Assembly (NCBI RefSeq): GCF_001640805.2 | Contig: NC_066851.1 | Location: 7,114,712-7,178,711 of the forward strand | Length of the DNA: 64,000 nucleotides | Reading direction: 5' to 3' | Source of the DNA: Lates calcarifer | Taxonomy: Eukaryota > Chordata > Actinopteri > Centropomidae | Part shown: positions 1 to 12,990 of the stretch, piece by piece | How the letters are laid out: each line of letters opens with the position of its first letter | Position numbering within the stretch: the stretch's first letter is position 1 | Notes under the pieces: model-generated | What the model was told of the DNA's origin: nothing | The model's database searches: none | Seen by the model: only the letters and a program-made list of their open reading frames with translations | Made by a program: the position numbers and the translations under genes

Positions 1-446
1 CAGTTGTGATCGATATGCACAGTGCCTGAGTTCTTGTTTCTCACCCTTGGCTCCACAGAGAGGCGTGCCTCACTTCTGCAAACTAAATCAAGGTGAAGTC
101 TGTGGCCTCACAGCCTTCATGTCTCCCCTCTTCTTTCATGCAGACGTCTGGGGCCAGGCTAGAAGCATTTTTAGGGTTCGTCCCAGTTTCTATAAGGAAT
201 CTCCTCTACCTGCCCCCTTTAATCAGGTTGCTGAGGCTAACATGTCTGGGTTCAGGAGAGAAGGATGGACTGAGGCCATGACACAGAAAGTTGGGCTGAG
301 GAAATTGACCTGACAGAGATATTTGGTTGTTTGAGGTCAGTAAAGATGATTGTGTGAGACAAATGAACTCAGGGAAACAAACTTGCAGTAATGCCCCCAT
401 TAAGTTTCAAACTTGTGCTACATATAGACAAGTATTTTAAAATTAA

Positions 447-660
447 AGCAATAGTTTGGGATTTTGGGAAACTCACTTCTGGACACTATGTCATGGGGGC
501 TGTGTACCGGACTATGTCTTGCCAGGCAACCAGTGGAAAAGCACAATTTTTACTTTTTTGAATATATTAAATTAAACACATTCCATGTGCATTGTGATTA
601 AGTCAAGTTAGCTTACCCTTGTATACAGTCTTTATGCTAAACTAAGCTGGCAGGAGCTTC
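447..660. repeat. Degenerate percomorph interspersed repeat fragment
   Basis: The phrase AATAGTTTGGGATTTTGGGA at 450-469 closely matches the head of the repeat at 31011-31360 (AATAGTTTGGCATTTTGGGA). Near 633-650, CTTTATGCTAAACTAAGC is the reverse complement of the TTAGCATAAAGAC-type segment of the same family. The arrangement is rearranged and diverged. Confidence 0.45.
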
Positions 661-779
661 ACTTTTACTGTACAGGTATGAGAATGGTGTCGTCTAACTC
701 AGTGTTATAGCAAACAGTTGCCTACGTACACACCCAGCAGACAAAGACAACTCAATTTGTGTCTTGTCTCTGGCCATCT

Positions 780-1165
780 GACAATTATAAATCCAATATT
801 CATCCTGCTTTCAGCTCTGTTTTGGACTCCACTGACTCCAACTCAGGAAAATACCTGGTCATTCAGATGCTAGCTGCTCTACCATGTTCACTAGCTAGTC
901 ACTAACTTTGTCAGTGTGCATGTAGCATATAGTTGGTGAATTAGACCTTTTTCTCTGAAACAAAACCCTGCTGCTGCTGGAGACTAGGCTGATAAGAATG
1001 AATCAAAACATAAAAATTCTGGGGAGGAAACCTAAAACAATTAGCTGAAAGACACTAAAAGGTGATAATAAGCTACGGTGATAATTCCCCTTTTACATTA
1101 CACTTACTCATTTGATCCATTCTAAATATAAGAATATTGATGAGTACAGCTTTAAAGTGAATTCA
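780..1165. repeat. Interspersed repeat family A, copy 1
   Basis: Contains CTGCTGCTGCTGGAGAC, then AACAATTAGCTGAAAGACAC, and ends in AATATTGATGAGTACAGCTTTAAAG. The same order of landmarks recurs around 2500-2846 and 39540-39875, so it is a dispersed family. The exact ends are not determined. Confidence 0.6.
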
Positions 1166-2499
1166 TACATGTATACACATATATTTTTTACTGGACTGGA
1201 CGTAGGGAGCTACAGCTTAACATTTAGTGGTCCTCATCCTCATCAGTAAAACAATGGCAGAGAACCACTTTGTGTTATTCTATTAGGTTATTTCATATCC
1301 TCTCGACAACAGCAGTAATTGATTTTTCAGGCAGATTGCTTGTCAGGGGCCATTTACATGAAAATCACTTGGTCTCTTTATTGAAACTGGCAGAGGGATG
1401 GTTCGTACTACATCAGGTTGCTCCTGAAACATGTTCGTGTTGTCACAATGAAAGGAGAGCGACTTCAAAATAAGCTCCAGCTAAGCCAATTAGCTGGTGG
1501 AGGATACAGCATGTCAAAGATTAGCCAGCTTACCCGACGGTTCAGCTGTAAGTTCATAAAGCTAGCAACACTTTCCTTGAGACTACATCTGTCAACACAC
1601 TGTTGCACTGAGTTTCTTGAGAGGAACCTGAGAACTGTGTGAACTCACAGATATCCATTGCTCAATACTAGCAGAACTATCCATAGCCCAGGGAAATGGA
1701 AACACACTTTTAAAAGTAGTGCAGTTGATACCTTATTTTTAGAACTGCAAAGCCACATATTTAGAGTCAGAATATTCATTTCACAAACACTGTGAAACTG
1801 GCAATCCTTGAGCCCATAAAAAGTAGCAGATAATGATAATAGCAGAAAAAAGAAATTACAAATATTGATTTTAACAGCAAATCTGTTATTCCTAAATCAA
1901 ACTCAAACCTCAGTGTCATGTGCATCTCCACACTTTGCCTGTAGCTTTTCACTGCGACAGCTTGATCAATGTCACAGTAAGTGTTGGATTAACACTCTAT
2001 CCCTGTCAAAGAAGGATGAAATGATCTGAGTTAAGACTGTCCCTCTGCTCTTTCAGTTTGGCTCCCAATCTCCCTGGCCATGTATCAACTGGAGAGCTAA
2101 TCAGTAAGTAAACTGCACAAAAATCCTCCTAGTGACAAATCCCTTGCCTTGTCTCAACCAGACAACCAGCCCTGAGATGACAGAAAAGCCTGATATATAG
2201 CAAAAACACTGTCAATGATGAGTCAGTGCAGTGGGTGTGCAATCCATCTTTGTGTGTCTGCTTTGTCCATGTGTTACCAGCACAACATGTATAAAAGGCA
2301 CATACCGTAAGAACTACATGCTCATCAAAACCTCCTCAGACCAAACCTCTGAGGTCCTGAGCAAAAAGGTCCCTGGGAGTAATCCATGGAGGAACAAACA
2401 GATATACCGTGTCTACTGTACAGAGAAGAGTTTGAAATATCACAAAAGAATGACGGGTGTGTCCTGAATTCAACAAGTCACAGAATCCTGTTGTTATCT

Positions 2500-2846
2500 A
2501 ATGAATTTAACAGCTGGGACATGTAGCAGGAAACCAGAGCTTTATTGATGAAAACATCTGCCTGCTGCTGCTGGAAGCAGTGATGAGAGCTGTGAGGGTG
2601 AAAAGAAACAGTGAAATCCTAAAACCTAACAATTAGCTGAAAGATGCTTAAACACTTTGCAGAGCTGAAGGGAACTACAGAGCTGGTTGTAATATCTGGG
2701 TTCATAACTATGAGCGATTTACACTCTACACCACCTTTTACACTACATATAGCCATTGATCCATTGTTTATAAATACACTGATTGTTGCAGCTTTAAAAT
2801 TACTAAATACATGCATATCTAAAAATATTGATTAGAGCAGCTTTAA
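2500..2846. repeat. Interspersed repeat family A, copy 2
   Basis: Shares CTGCTGCTGCTGGAAGC, AACAATTAGCTGAAAGATGC and the terminal AATATTGATTAGAGCAGCTTT with copies 1 and 3. I recognise this landmark order as a common percomorph interspersed repeat. Boundaries are approximate. Confidence 0.6.
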
Positions 2847-3959
2847 TTATAACCATCATAAATAATCAGGACTTTGACCATAAGGACTGGCAGCCTCTTC
2901 ACTTCCTCTTAGCTCCGATGACACTGAAATCTCCTGTTTATTTATTGATTTAAGGGACATGACAGGAAACAGTTTTATTTTGAAAGTAATATGTTGGTCT
3001 ATTCCAGCTACTCTCTCTCACAGCATACATTAGCACAAATGATCCGAAGACATATTGGCTATTATCGCCTCATATCCTGTTTCTCGCTCTCAAAAACAAA
3101 CAAAGCCATGCCAGGGAAAAGGAGGGGAGAGATGACGAAAGAGTCCTGACTGGAAGCAACGGGGTGCATGGAAAACGCGGCCTTAATGTTTCGAGGATAC
3201 CATGTGATGTTTGTTTTTCTATTAGACGAAACAACATCTGTGATCTACCCATAAGACACTTGAAGATTTCTTGATGGATTTACCTATAGTGGCAAAAAAA
3301 GCCACAAGAAAAGGAATGACCTGGCAGGGATTTCAGTAAGACTTGGAAGACACTGTCAAAATGTCAGTATGAAGAGCTTCTCTGTTGCTGTAATTTTAAC
3401 ACATATTATTTCCACAGCTCAACACCTCCAGGTCTGCCTACTCTGTACTTGGCTCCAGCTCAGGACTTATATTGAAGGCTTCATATACAGTACAGTATCT
3501 GCTGGCCAGAAAACCGGGCATCACCAGGATATGTGAAATCCATTTGGGTCGGCAGTCAATCTGTCTACAGCTCGTGACAGGAGCTGATGCACTGAGCTCG
3601 GTCCAAGGACTGAGTGGAGCCTGTTGTGATAACATTTGGGGCGAAAAAACAAATGAGGATGTACTTTTCCAGATTTTCTAAAAGTTGTTAGTGCATCAGC
3701 TAATTTTTAAAGCATTCATCCTTGTTTATATTTCTACTTAATTAACTAAAAAAAAAAGCTTCTGTGTGCATAAGCTTAGTTAAGTGACTCAGTGATCTTG
3801 TGTTGAGTCTGCTGGCAAGATCCAATTAACAAGCTTAACGAGCTCGGATATATTTGGTATTTAAAGAAGCGCACTGTGCAAATGGTAGTTTAAAGATGAT
3901 GAGTCATAGATGAAGCACAATCTAAATTAGCAAAATAAACCTGATCACACAACTGAATG

Positions 3960-4480
3960 TTGGTGATTATGAGCTTTGAGGCATCAAGAAAGCTAAAAAT
4001 AAAAAAAAATGTGAGTTACTGTTTTGTCCAAAATGTTGAGAAATGTCATTTAAAAAGCTATTTCAATTTAATGCAAAGGTTGTTACCATTTGCAATTTTT
4101 TACAGGTTGTTTTTATCATGTTTCCTACTTTTATCTCTCAGTAATAAACTCTATTTTGGAGTTGAAACCTTTAGTAAATTAACTATTTAGATAATTGATT
4201 AATTCTTCGTCATTTTTCAAGCAGAGATGCTAAAATTTAGTATTTCTAGCTTTTCAAATGTGAGAATAAGATGCTTTTTGAAATCATATTTCAGTTTAAA
4301 TTTTAACACCTTTTAATTCTGGACTTTTGGTTGGACAAAACAAACATCACCACAGGCTCCAAGAAGTTGGGACAGCCACGTTGTCACTATTTCTTAACAT
4401 TTTAAGAAAATAAATCGATTAATAGAGAAATAATTGGTACATTAATTGATAATGAAAAAAAGAGTTAGTTGAAGCTGCAC
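3960..4480. repeat. Interspersed repeat family B (ATTGATTAAT-type), copy 1
   Basis: Starts in a segment with TTTTGTCCAAAATG, contains TTAGATAATTGATTAATTC and AAATAAATCGATTAATAGAG, and ends near AGTTGAAGCTGCACTG. The ATCGATTA/AATCGATT-rich ends joined to a TGGACAAAACAAACAT core match a repeat I know from percomorph noncoding DNA. A second copy lies near 12755-12990. Confidence 0.55.
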
Positions 4481-5698
4481 TGTGTACAGTAGTTAGTATT
4501 TAGCTTGTTTTTTTAGTTAGTGTCAGCACAGATGGAGTGGTGCAGCAGTGTGTCAACTTTAAATGAGCCGACAAGGTGCACTCTAAATAACAGCACCCTT
4601 TTAAATTCACGCAGAGCCACTAAAACATCATAACAGCTAAATTAACTCTAACTCTAAAATGTCAGGCAGAGCTTGTTCCTGTGTTTTTGTGACACCTCCT
4701 GATGCTCATCCAACCTAACATCACAAGTACAGACAGAAACACCAGCCTCCCACTGGTGCTGACAGCCCGGCCTCTGGATGCTGTAGGTGTCAGTCAGCCC
4801 CACAGCTGCTGCATAAATCTCAGAGGAGCCGACTAGCTGCGGCGAAATATCGCTGACGGGGGACCGCTGTAATCATGGCCTTTCAGGAAATGGCACTTTG
4901 CTGACTAATGTAGTGGGAAGTCGAGGTCAGTGGGTGGGGCAGAAAAAGCATCTAACTCAGGCGAGGTGCGGCTGTCTGATAAAATGGAGGAGGGTGAGAT
5001 TAAGCAATTCAGGGGTGAAGAGAGGCCTCTGATGCTGTGTCTTGCAGCATTTGTAGACTCTGCTCTGTGCTTCTTTCCCAACATGTGGAAAAAAGGCTCA
5101 GGCATGGCCAAAAAGTCCATTATACTAAGATAAAGTTGAAACTACTGGAATCATATTTGTTTTAAGTAACTCCCTCTGATGGTAAAATGTCTAATGAAAG
5201 CAAAGCTGTTCAATAAACAAGCTCCAGATTAGCCTTTGAGACTGTTTTCACTTCAGCACTTGTGAATTGATTCTTCTTTAAAAAGTGACAAATTAAACAT
5301 CACAAAGATGCATCACTCTCTGGTTCATACCAAAGACATCAAACTACACGTGTGACTGAGGATCACGTCAAGATATTTTTCCAGATCCCCCTGTATACAC
5401 TTGATGATAGTGATACTTCTGTTGAACAATGTTTTTCTCAATTCAAGTGTGATTAACTCAGAGGCCCTGGGTTGTTGGATGATCTATCCGCCTAGTTTAC
5501 AGAAAGTCCTGGAGAGTTCACATCACTGTGCTGGTTTCTAAAGGTGAACTCTGCTGTCCTGTATTCCTCAGGCCCCAATTTTTTCTCCTTTCCCCACTAC
5601 TGGTGAAGACCTTAAAGTTTCACAGTTTTCACAGGCGTCCTACACTGGCCTAAGACACATACTATGATTTCAGTGTTCCTTGCTGGGAAAGTCAGTCT

Positions 5699-5735
5699 GT
5701 CTCTCTCTCTCTCCCTCTCTCTCTCTCTCTCTCCC
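5699..5735 (+). repeat. (CT)n microsatellite
   Basis: About 18 CT units with two CC interruptions. Confidence 0.9.
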
Positions 5736-6986
5736 CTCATTTCTTGTCACCTCTCCACTGCCCACTAATACATAAAGACACAAGCACACTGCGGAACAGA
5801 CCAAGTGTAGCACTGGCAGGGATTTTATTTTATTTTTATTTTTGGAAAAAGCCCCAAAACATGTAAAAATAACATCTACATAGACTCACATTGTATTCTA
5901 CTGTGATCTATATTTCAGTTAATGTGGAGTCATCACTTGCACTCAAGCTCTTCACTCTCACCACTCTGTTGATCAATAATAATGATAATAAAACACCATA
6001 TTAACTTTTGGGGGGAGAAAAGTTCTCCTTGAAGGCACAAATGTGTTAGAGCACATTTGAACATAGGTTATTGTTATTTCACTCTTAAATTAATAACATA
6101 ATATTTCCCATAAATGGATATTTTTCCAGAACACAGTCTTTCATACAGGATGAAAAGGGGAAAAGGCTGCCACTCTGTCTCATTACAAAACAGGTCATTT
6201 GTCATTTTGTCATTAAGCCATGTGATGTCCCCTTTCCACTGACATTTAAAGTAATGTATCCTGCTGCTGCCAGCATTATTATATTCAAACTGATAAACTA
6301 AGCACCAAAGCTGCTTACAACCTGTAAAGTTACATAAGCAGAGAAAGGTGAAGAGTAAACGCACACATCTGTACACAGAGCAGCCCTCGGGGTGGTAAAA
6401 GAAGCACATAGCCCAGGGTGGGAATTTCAGAAATTAAAAGACGGAAAAAAAAAACTGGTCTAAAAACTTGGCATGATATGACACTCTGCCTTCACAATTG
6501 CGCCAGCTGACACCTTAAACCCCAGTCTGTCTGAGGTTTACTCTTTAATCCAAGTTGTAAAGTACCAACATGCAGCGAAGCTACATAACGGCCAGTCCAC
6601 TGTAACGTGAAGCAAATGACAGAGTTGTGCCAAATAAGCGGTGAAAAGACAACCAAGCAGCACAGAAAACACACAGCTTCAGCCTGTCTCCGTTAAAATA
6701 CATGTCATGCCGTTTAAATAGCGGAGCTATCCTTTCAGCACCGCCGTTAGAAACACACTGAGCAAACGCCGCTTCAAGACTCCTCTGTCTCCTCTACTCT
6801 CTCACACAGCACAGGAAAATAACCGCTCTAAAGAAATGAAAAAAACTTTCACTGATTCCAGGCGAAGAAAGCGCCATTCTCATGAAATCATTTTCACTTT
6901 CTCTCTTAAAGAATTCACCCATGACATGTATCATTTCCAGCTGAAGTTAATTACGAGGAAAGGAGAGACGTTATTGGCCTACTTAC

Positions 6987-6999
6987 CATCAATCGCCAT
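6987..6999 (-). CDS. Candidate first coding exon of an unidentified gene (MAID-)
   Basis: On the minus strand, ATG GCG ATT GAT G is followed directly by the strong donor GTAAGTAGG. The ATG context is CATCATGG. The sequence upstream on this strand (7000-7100) is a GC- and pyrimidine-rich stretch unlike its AT-rich surroundings, as expected of a 5' UTR or promoter. The exon would encode Met-Ala-Ile-Asp plus the first base of a fifth codon. I could not find the next exon in the window and do not recognise the gene, so the rest probably lies beyond the left edge. It could be a chance ATG-donor pair. Confidence 0.35.
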
Positions 7000-7110
7000 G
7001 ATGTTCTGTTTTGGCTTCAACCAACGCGGGCGGTGAAGAAGGGGGAGCGGCCCACTGCAAGGGTGAGGGAAGGGGGAGGCTCATGCTGTGGTACAGTCCA
7101 TGAGACAGCG
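7000..7110 (-). promoter_or_regulatory. GC-rich stretch, possible promoter/5' UTR
   Basis: Unusually GC-rich for this part of the window, containing CAACGCGGGCGG, GGGGGAGCGG and GGGAAGGGGGAGG. It lies directly upstream of the candidate MAID exon on the minus strand. No TATA box is evident. This is inference only. Confidence 0.3.
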
Positions 7111-8099
7111 GGGAGGAAGCTGACTGTCTGAAATAAGTGCTGTACACATATCTGATCTATAATTTACAGCCAAGAGAAAACATGCTACTCCGGCTGAACA
7201 TACCACTGATTACATGTGATTTTTGTAGTGCAGCAAAATATTTATTTAATGTGAAACGCACTATTGCCTTCTAATACCGTTTAATTATGTAGTTTGGTAA
7301 CCCAAATGTTAATTTAGTTCAGCTAAGCTACATTATTAAAATATATTACATGCTAATACATCTTAATAATGATGGCAGTATAAGTGCTAATTCAGTTAAA
7401 TAATGTATTTCACTTAACCCAAAAGTTAATTTAGTTCAGATAAGATAGGCTACATTATTAAGCTATATGCTAATTCAGTTTAATAATGTATTTTAGCTAA
7501 CCCACAAGTTAATGTAAATAAGCTAAGCTGATTAAGCTAATTATTCAACTGTCTTACATAGTGATATAATACTAGTTATCTAATAAGCATATTACATAAC
7601 ATTGTAATATTCAATAGATGCCATCACATTTTAATTATGTAACTTAGGTGACTTAAATAAACTTTTAATGCCCATTAAATTACAAGGTATCTTCCTTATC
7701 ACCAATAGACTCCAAAATCATTTAATCATGAGCTTAATAATGAAAGTTGAGTTAGTTTGTTGGGTTAGGTTGTTAGGTTGGATAGACTAAGATGTGTTTG
7801 ATGCTAAATAATGATGCTAGTTAGAAGTTAATTTCTGTGCTAAGTCTTTACTATAATGTTTAATACTTACTAAGTACTGTTAGTTCTTACACTGTGGCCT
7901 ATAAATCAAATATTTTTGTGATTAGCTATATGCTAAAAACAATATAATGTAATACTGTAGTATGTAAACAAATAAAAAAATATATGGAATATAGTATCTT
8001 TCACTGGTCTATTCTGTATAGAGTAGTACAGTGAAAGAAAAACATCTAACTTAAAGTTCATGCAAAACACAAACAAAGGAGATAAGCTGTCTTATGTTG

Positions 8100-8104
<5 letters not shown>

Positions 8105-8161
<57 letters not shown>
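8105..8161. repeat. (AT)n microsatellite
   Basis: About 28 uninterrupted TA units, self-complementary and able to extrude as a cruciform. Confidence 0.95.
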
Positions 8162-8162
<1 letters not shown>

Positions 8163-11100
8163 CTGAAAATAACTGGTTAAATATGCGGACTACTTGAGGC
8201 AAATGTTCAGCTCTCTTTAGCAGTGGTTCTCAGTCCTGCTTCAAATGAGTCAGTGGTGCTGGTTCACCCACTGCCTTTGCTGCTAATCATCCTCTGATTG
8301 CTGATGGCTGGAAAAGAGAGAGCTCTGATTCCTGGGAACTGACTGCCGCTCTGACAACTGTGAGTGTTTGTGTCAGCCTCGCAGAACCAAAGAACAAGAG
8401 TCTCTTCCTACACTCGCCTCACTGGCAATTATCAGTCATGCAGGTAGAAATCCATCACAGAAGTGGCAGATATGAACACTGATGGTAGCTTAATGCAGCA
8501 GAATGCAACACAGCCACAAAGTTCAGAAATTACTTGTCAATATTTATAAACCCAAAGAGCAGCATCATAACAATGTAACCTCAAAATTCCATTAATCATC
8601 ACAAAATGACAGAATCTGAGATCGTCAAAGTGTCTGATGTATTTTGTTTGTCTGAATTTTGAATCTTAAAAGGTCAGGTGGTAAATACAGAACTGCAATT
8701 AAATATTCATACAGCAGGCAGCAGGTATCAACACTAATGAGAATATCTGTTCCATGCTCTCTGGGGCGTTTTCCATAGCAGCTGTGCTCTAAGTGCAGGT
8801 GTTAGTATAGTAAAGGTTAGAGAATATATTCAAATGCTTTTTATTGTACATTAAATCCTACAGGCTGCACACTCCCACTTCCTACTTGGAGTAGTTTTTT
8901 ACCTTTGCCCTGCCTGAACCTGCTTTTAACATTAATGATACCACAGAGAAACAACTTATAAGCTGCTTGTGTTATTGTGTAATTACTTTATTGCCCTCAG
9001 TACTCTGTATTTATTCTAGTCTGATCTAAATCGCTCTCTGTGTTGCTGCAGTCACCCCATTTCCTGATGCTTCATTAAACCCTTATTCATTTCTATCTAA
9101 TCACATTGTAATTAAGCTTATCCTGCTATTGGAGTCATTGTAAGTCAGAAAAATACTGTTGCCTGCTGATGTTCATCTCTCAACCCACTGCCTAAAATTT
9201 AAACACAACCTCCATTGTACAAAGTATCCCAGGGTCTTTTTTTCAGCCACTGAAAACGTGCAGCTGTTACATTGTATGGATGCTAATAAAAACCTGTTGT
9301 TGCAATAGAGTTATAAAAACCCATTAAGTTTGAGATTCAGTTTATACTCCCATGCCGTCATCGGGTTGCCATGGATACATACAGCAGCTGCTGTGCTCTA
9401 CCTTGTGTTTCCCTGTCAAAAACATGAGCAAATGTTACCCAATCGAGGCATTTGTAACACACTGTGTCTTTATCCTCATTCTGTTCCCCCTCTAATTTTA
9501 GAAACCTCATCTTCAGGCAAACAGTGTGTGAGTGTGTGTTGCAGCATTTGGCATGCATCTAACGTGGGATGTACACAGGAGATCGTCTAGTTTGTGATAC
9601 ACTGAAAGATAGATATGAAAGAAGAGACCGGCAGATATGAACATGAGGCACATATCTGAAAAATACTTTGTAATATAATCTGACATGAAGTTTAAATACT
9701 ATTAGCTGACATGAAAGCGCTCCATGTGATGGCTGATCAAAGCTGCACAATGCTCAGGGAGGGCAGAGGAAATCATTATGCTTCGGCTGGATCCTCCACT
9801 GAGTGCAACACAAAGACATCTGATATTCTGTGCACTTACTAACGCTGCAAACTGTGAGACTGATCAGCTTAATGACATGAGGGATTTCTAAAGCTAACTA
9901 TAAACACATCTCTGATGATGATTGACAACCATCTTAACTTTCCTAATAACCAGGGTGCCTTTTCTCATTTGCAAGCAGGTACATCATCCAACACAAAGAG
10001 TGGTAATTCACTAATAATGGATAATATAAATACAGCCATTAAGACAATATTAAGCTCTGTATACCCTTTGCCTCTTCCTCAATGTTTTTTTCCTCTCATC
10101 CCTTTAATGTAAAGCAAGACTGCCTTGTGACCTCTTGTCATTGGTTGCATTTCTAGAAGCTGTGAGCAGTTCAGCTGAATTTTTCCATTTCAGATTGCTT
10201 TAGCCCATATGAATCATTTGTAGAGGCCTGGCAGGGGACAGATGGTATTTAATGAGAGGGAAGTTTAGAAAGATTAGAAAAAAAGTCCAAAGAAGAAACA
10301 TAATTTAGTAAATGATAAGTTCAGCTTTTTCTCACTTTCTACCCAGGAAATCATTTCCAGACCCACTGGAATTTCCCAGGTTTCTGATGTTCATAGTATG
10401 ATTTTATAACTGACCACCAGCTGAACTTTTTATTAGTCTCTATATTCTGTACAATAGTTAATTCAATAAGCAAAGTACATGATGGCTAGGGGCCTCAGCA
10501 GTCCTATATGATGATTATCACATGGTATGTCTTGACTATAATTTAAATATGGAACATGTGGCTTACACAGTGTTGTGTTATGTGGGTTATTTCTTCACAT
10601 ACTCCACATTTTCTGTGTTTCTTTGTCAAGTCTTTCTGGTTGCGTGAGCAGACTGTACCGACTGACCCAGGACTGATTATAAATTGCCTTCATGAAGAGT
10701 TGATCCACTCCAGAAACATTTTGCTTGCACTTCTCAACAAGTCTTCTCTACAACCTTGATGAAGAAATCTGCCTTACAAATACCCAGGCTGGGAACCAGC
10801 TCTCTGAAGCATCATGTGTTGCAGACTGAGAATTCACAGGTGAAAGTGATTAAAACAGAAACCAGAATACCTGCTAGCAAATGCACATGGTAACATTCAG
10901 TAATTTCATATCTATTTTTCAGTGTGTCTGATGCCTTAATATTGACTCATAATTGTATAATGTTGACTTAAAATTAACTGGGACTGTTACAAATCTACAT
11001 CATCTGTATTTACACTTTTACATCATAGCTAAATCTCACTTTACTACCATGTAGCATGTTAGCTAACATCTGAATCCACTCATGCATATTAAGTTCATTT

Positions 11101-11467
11101 ACAAATAAAAAATAACAAATCACCAAAACATGGTAGATTAATACTATTGGCTTCAAATACAAGCTTGGCCCAGTATGCTCAGCCTCCTACAATGACCTTT
11201 TACTTTTTATTTTTCAAATCTCTCACTATTGACACAGAATTTGTAGATAGATTGAAGTTATACAAATCTCAACAGGAAAACACCAAATTGGTCAGGGATC
11301 AGATATTTTCCAAGAGTTTACTCAAGATGTGTGACTGTAGTTTTGAGTCATTGCTTTAGAGGCGATTGAACAAAAAACTTTTTTTTTCACATAATGTGAA
11401 AAAAATGACATAAGGACAAGAGCTGTCAATCATTTTTTGGCTGTCAATAGTAAAATATGTAAACAAA

Positions 11468-11470
<3 letters not shown>

Positions 11471-11551
<81 letters not shown>
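11471..11551 (+). repeat. Compound (AT)n(AC)n(AG)n microsatellite
   Basis: Three dinucleotide tracts abut without spacers: AT to about 11510, AC to about 11525, AG to 11551. Open frames crossing it (Tyr-Ile, His-Thr and Arg-Glu runs) are artefacts. Confidence 0.95.
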
Positions 11552-12754
11552 CATGCATCCCCAAACACATAAACACAGACATACACTGCTTCCCTCTCTA
11601 TCTCCTGTCCATTGATTCTTGTTTACTTTGTCCTATTTTTAGCTGCAGCTCTGCTCACATGCCCTCTGCTGGGCTCATCAAAGCAGCTCCCTCCTGTTGT
11701 CATAGAAATGGGCTGGCACATCCATTACGGCCCAAATCACAGTCGCCAGAGGAGGGGGCACAGCTGTGGGGTCAGCTGGATTCATCTGAACAGGTAGATG
11801 AGTTAGACTGCTCTATGATCATGTAAGAACAGTGCAGATGATTACACACACCTCTTATCAATACAGGTGATCAGATGACCGAGCATCCATTACAATTTCC
11901 ATATCAGAATCTTCTTGTGAATGAACTGAGGGGTCACAGTATGACATTAGAGAGCAGCATTTACAATCCAATCATGTCTGTTCCATGTATGACCTTGTGA
12001 TTTGAACACTGCCTGTGCTCCTGGGAATTATCCAGTTCAGCCTACTGCTGTTATGGTGCCACTGGGAAAATTGGCTATTAAGAGGAGCAGGTCAATCTAT
12101 ACAGTACATGTGTTTTCAACCACAGGCTGCAACTGAATGAGAGGTGTTTCATAACTGCAATATACTGAGTTATATATCACCTTGTTTACATTAATTTGAT
12201 TCACTCCAAGCAAGCAAGGATGCTTAGCAACAAGCATCTCAGAATTTAGTTAATGCTTTTATGTAAATGTCAAATGAAGATCATAACACACTCAGGGCTG
12301 TGTTACTAATTAGTTAAAAAAAATATTCATGATGGATATATTGTATATGTTATGATAGATTTCAAGCTCCTTAGTATTTCCTACAGTCATTGTATGTACT
12401 GAAAAGCTGCTCCTGAATACCAACTGTGTTATTCATCAAGGCAAACACACCTCAGTGCAGAATGACTGATCCAATAGAACCACCAAGGTCAAAAAGTTGA
12501 GAGTTTGAATCCATACATGAGCGAGGCATCAGTGTAGATGATGTAGATTTGATAAAGTCAGTTCACATGATGAATTATATTAGACCTTGGATCTTGATCT
12601 TGCAAGTGATGATATGGTACAAAATGGAGTAGAAGTGATGCAGAGGCTGAGAAATTATTGAATTTTAAGTTGAATTTATTTAAACTTCATCTGCTGATGA
12701 AGGCCACAAAGTGAGGCTGACAGCTCCTGAAAAATCTAGTAAGCACAACTTAAG

Positions 12755-12990
12755 AGTTTGGACCCTTCGTTATCGATTGATCTGTCAGTTACATTTTTGA
12801 TTAACAGAATTAAATTAGTCTGTGAAATGTCAGGAAAACGTCCATTGCTGTTTCCTAGGGTGCAAAGTCACCAAATGACGTGTCAGATAATCATCACATT
12901 GGAAAAGCTTCAGCCTGCTGACTGGTTATTTCATTGTCAATATACAGAAGCTGCTAATATTAAACTATTAATATTAGCTGTTTCATTACA
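12755..12990. repeat. Interspersed repeat family B, copy 2
   Basis: Contains TATCGATTGATCTGTCAGTT, then GTGAAATGTCAGGAAAACG and a segment with AAAGTCACCAAATGACGTGT. The order agrees with the family seen at 3960-4480, although that copy is more diverged. Confidence 0.5.

Larger units (their letters stand above)
1..6986. other. Left-edge noncoding region
   Basis: I find no exon in this stretch that I can support on either strand. Open frames here are under 112 codons, have no recognisable domain, and are not bounded by sensible splice sites. It contains copies of interspersed fish repeats (entered separately), a CT microsatellite and AT-rich unique DNA. If the candidate exon at 6987-6999 is real, this would be its first intron and possibly more of that gene. 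Confidence 0.6.

Noticed and set aside
6074..6409. 111-codon minus-strand frame, Cys/Phe-rich
   Set aside because: No homology, unlike coding in composition, no linking splice sites.
11437..11826. 129-codon plus-strand frame with Tyr-Ile, His-Thr and Arg-Glu runs
   Set aside because: Most of it translates the AT/AC/AG microsatellite; no splice signals or homology.
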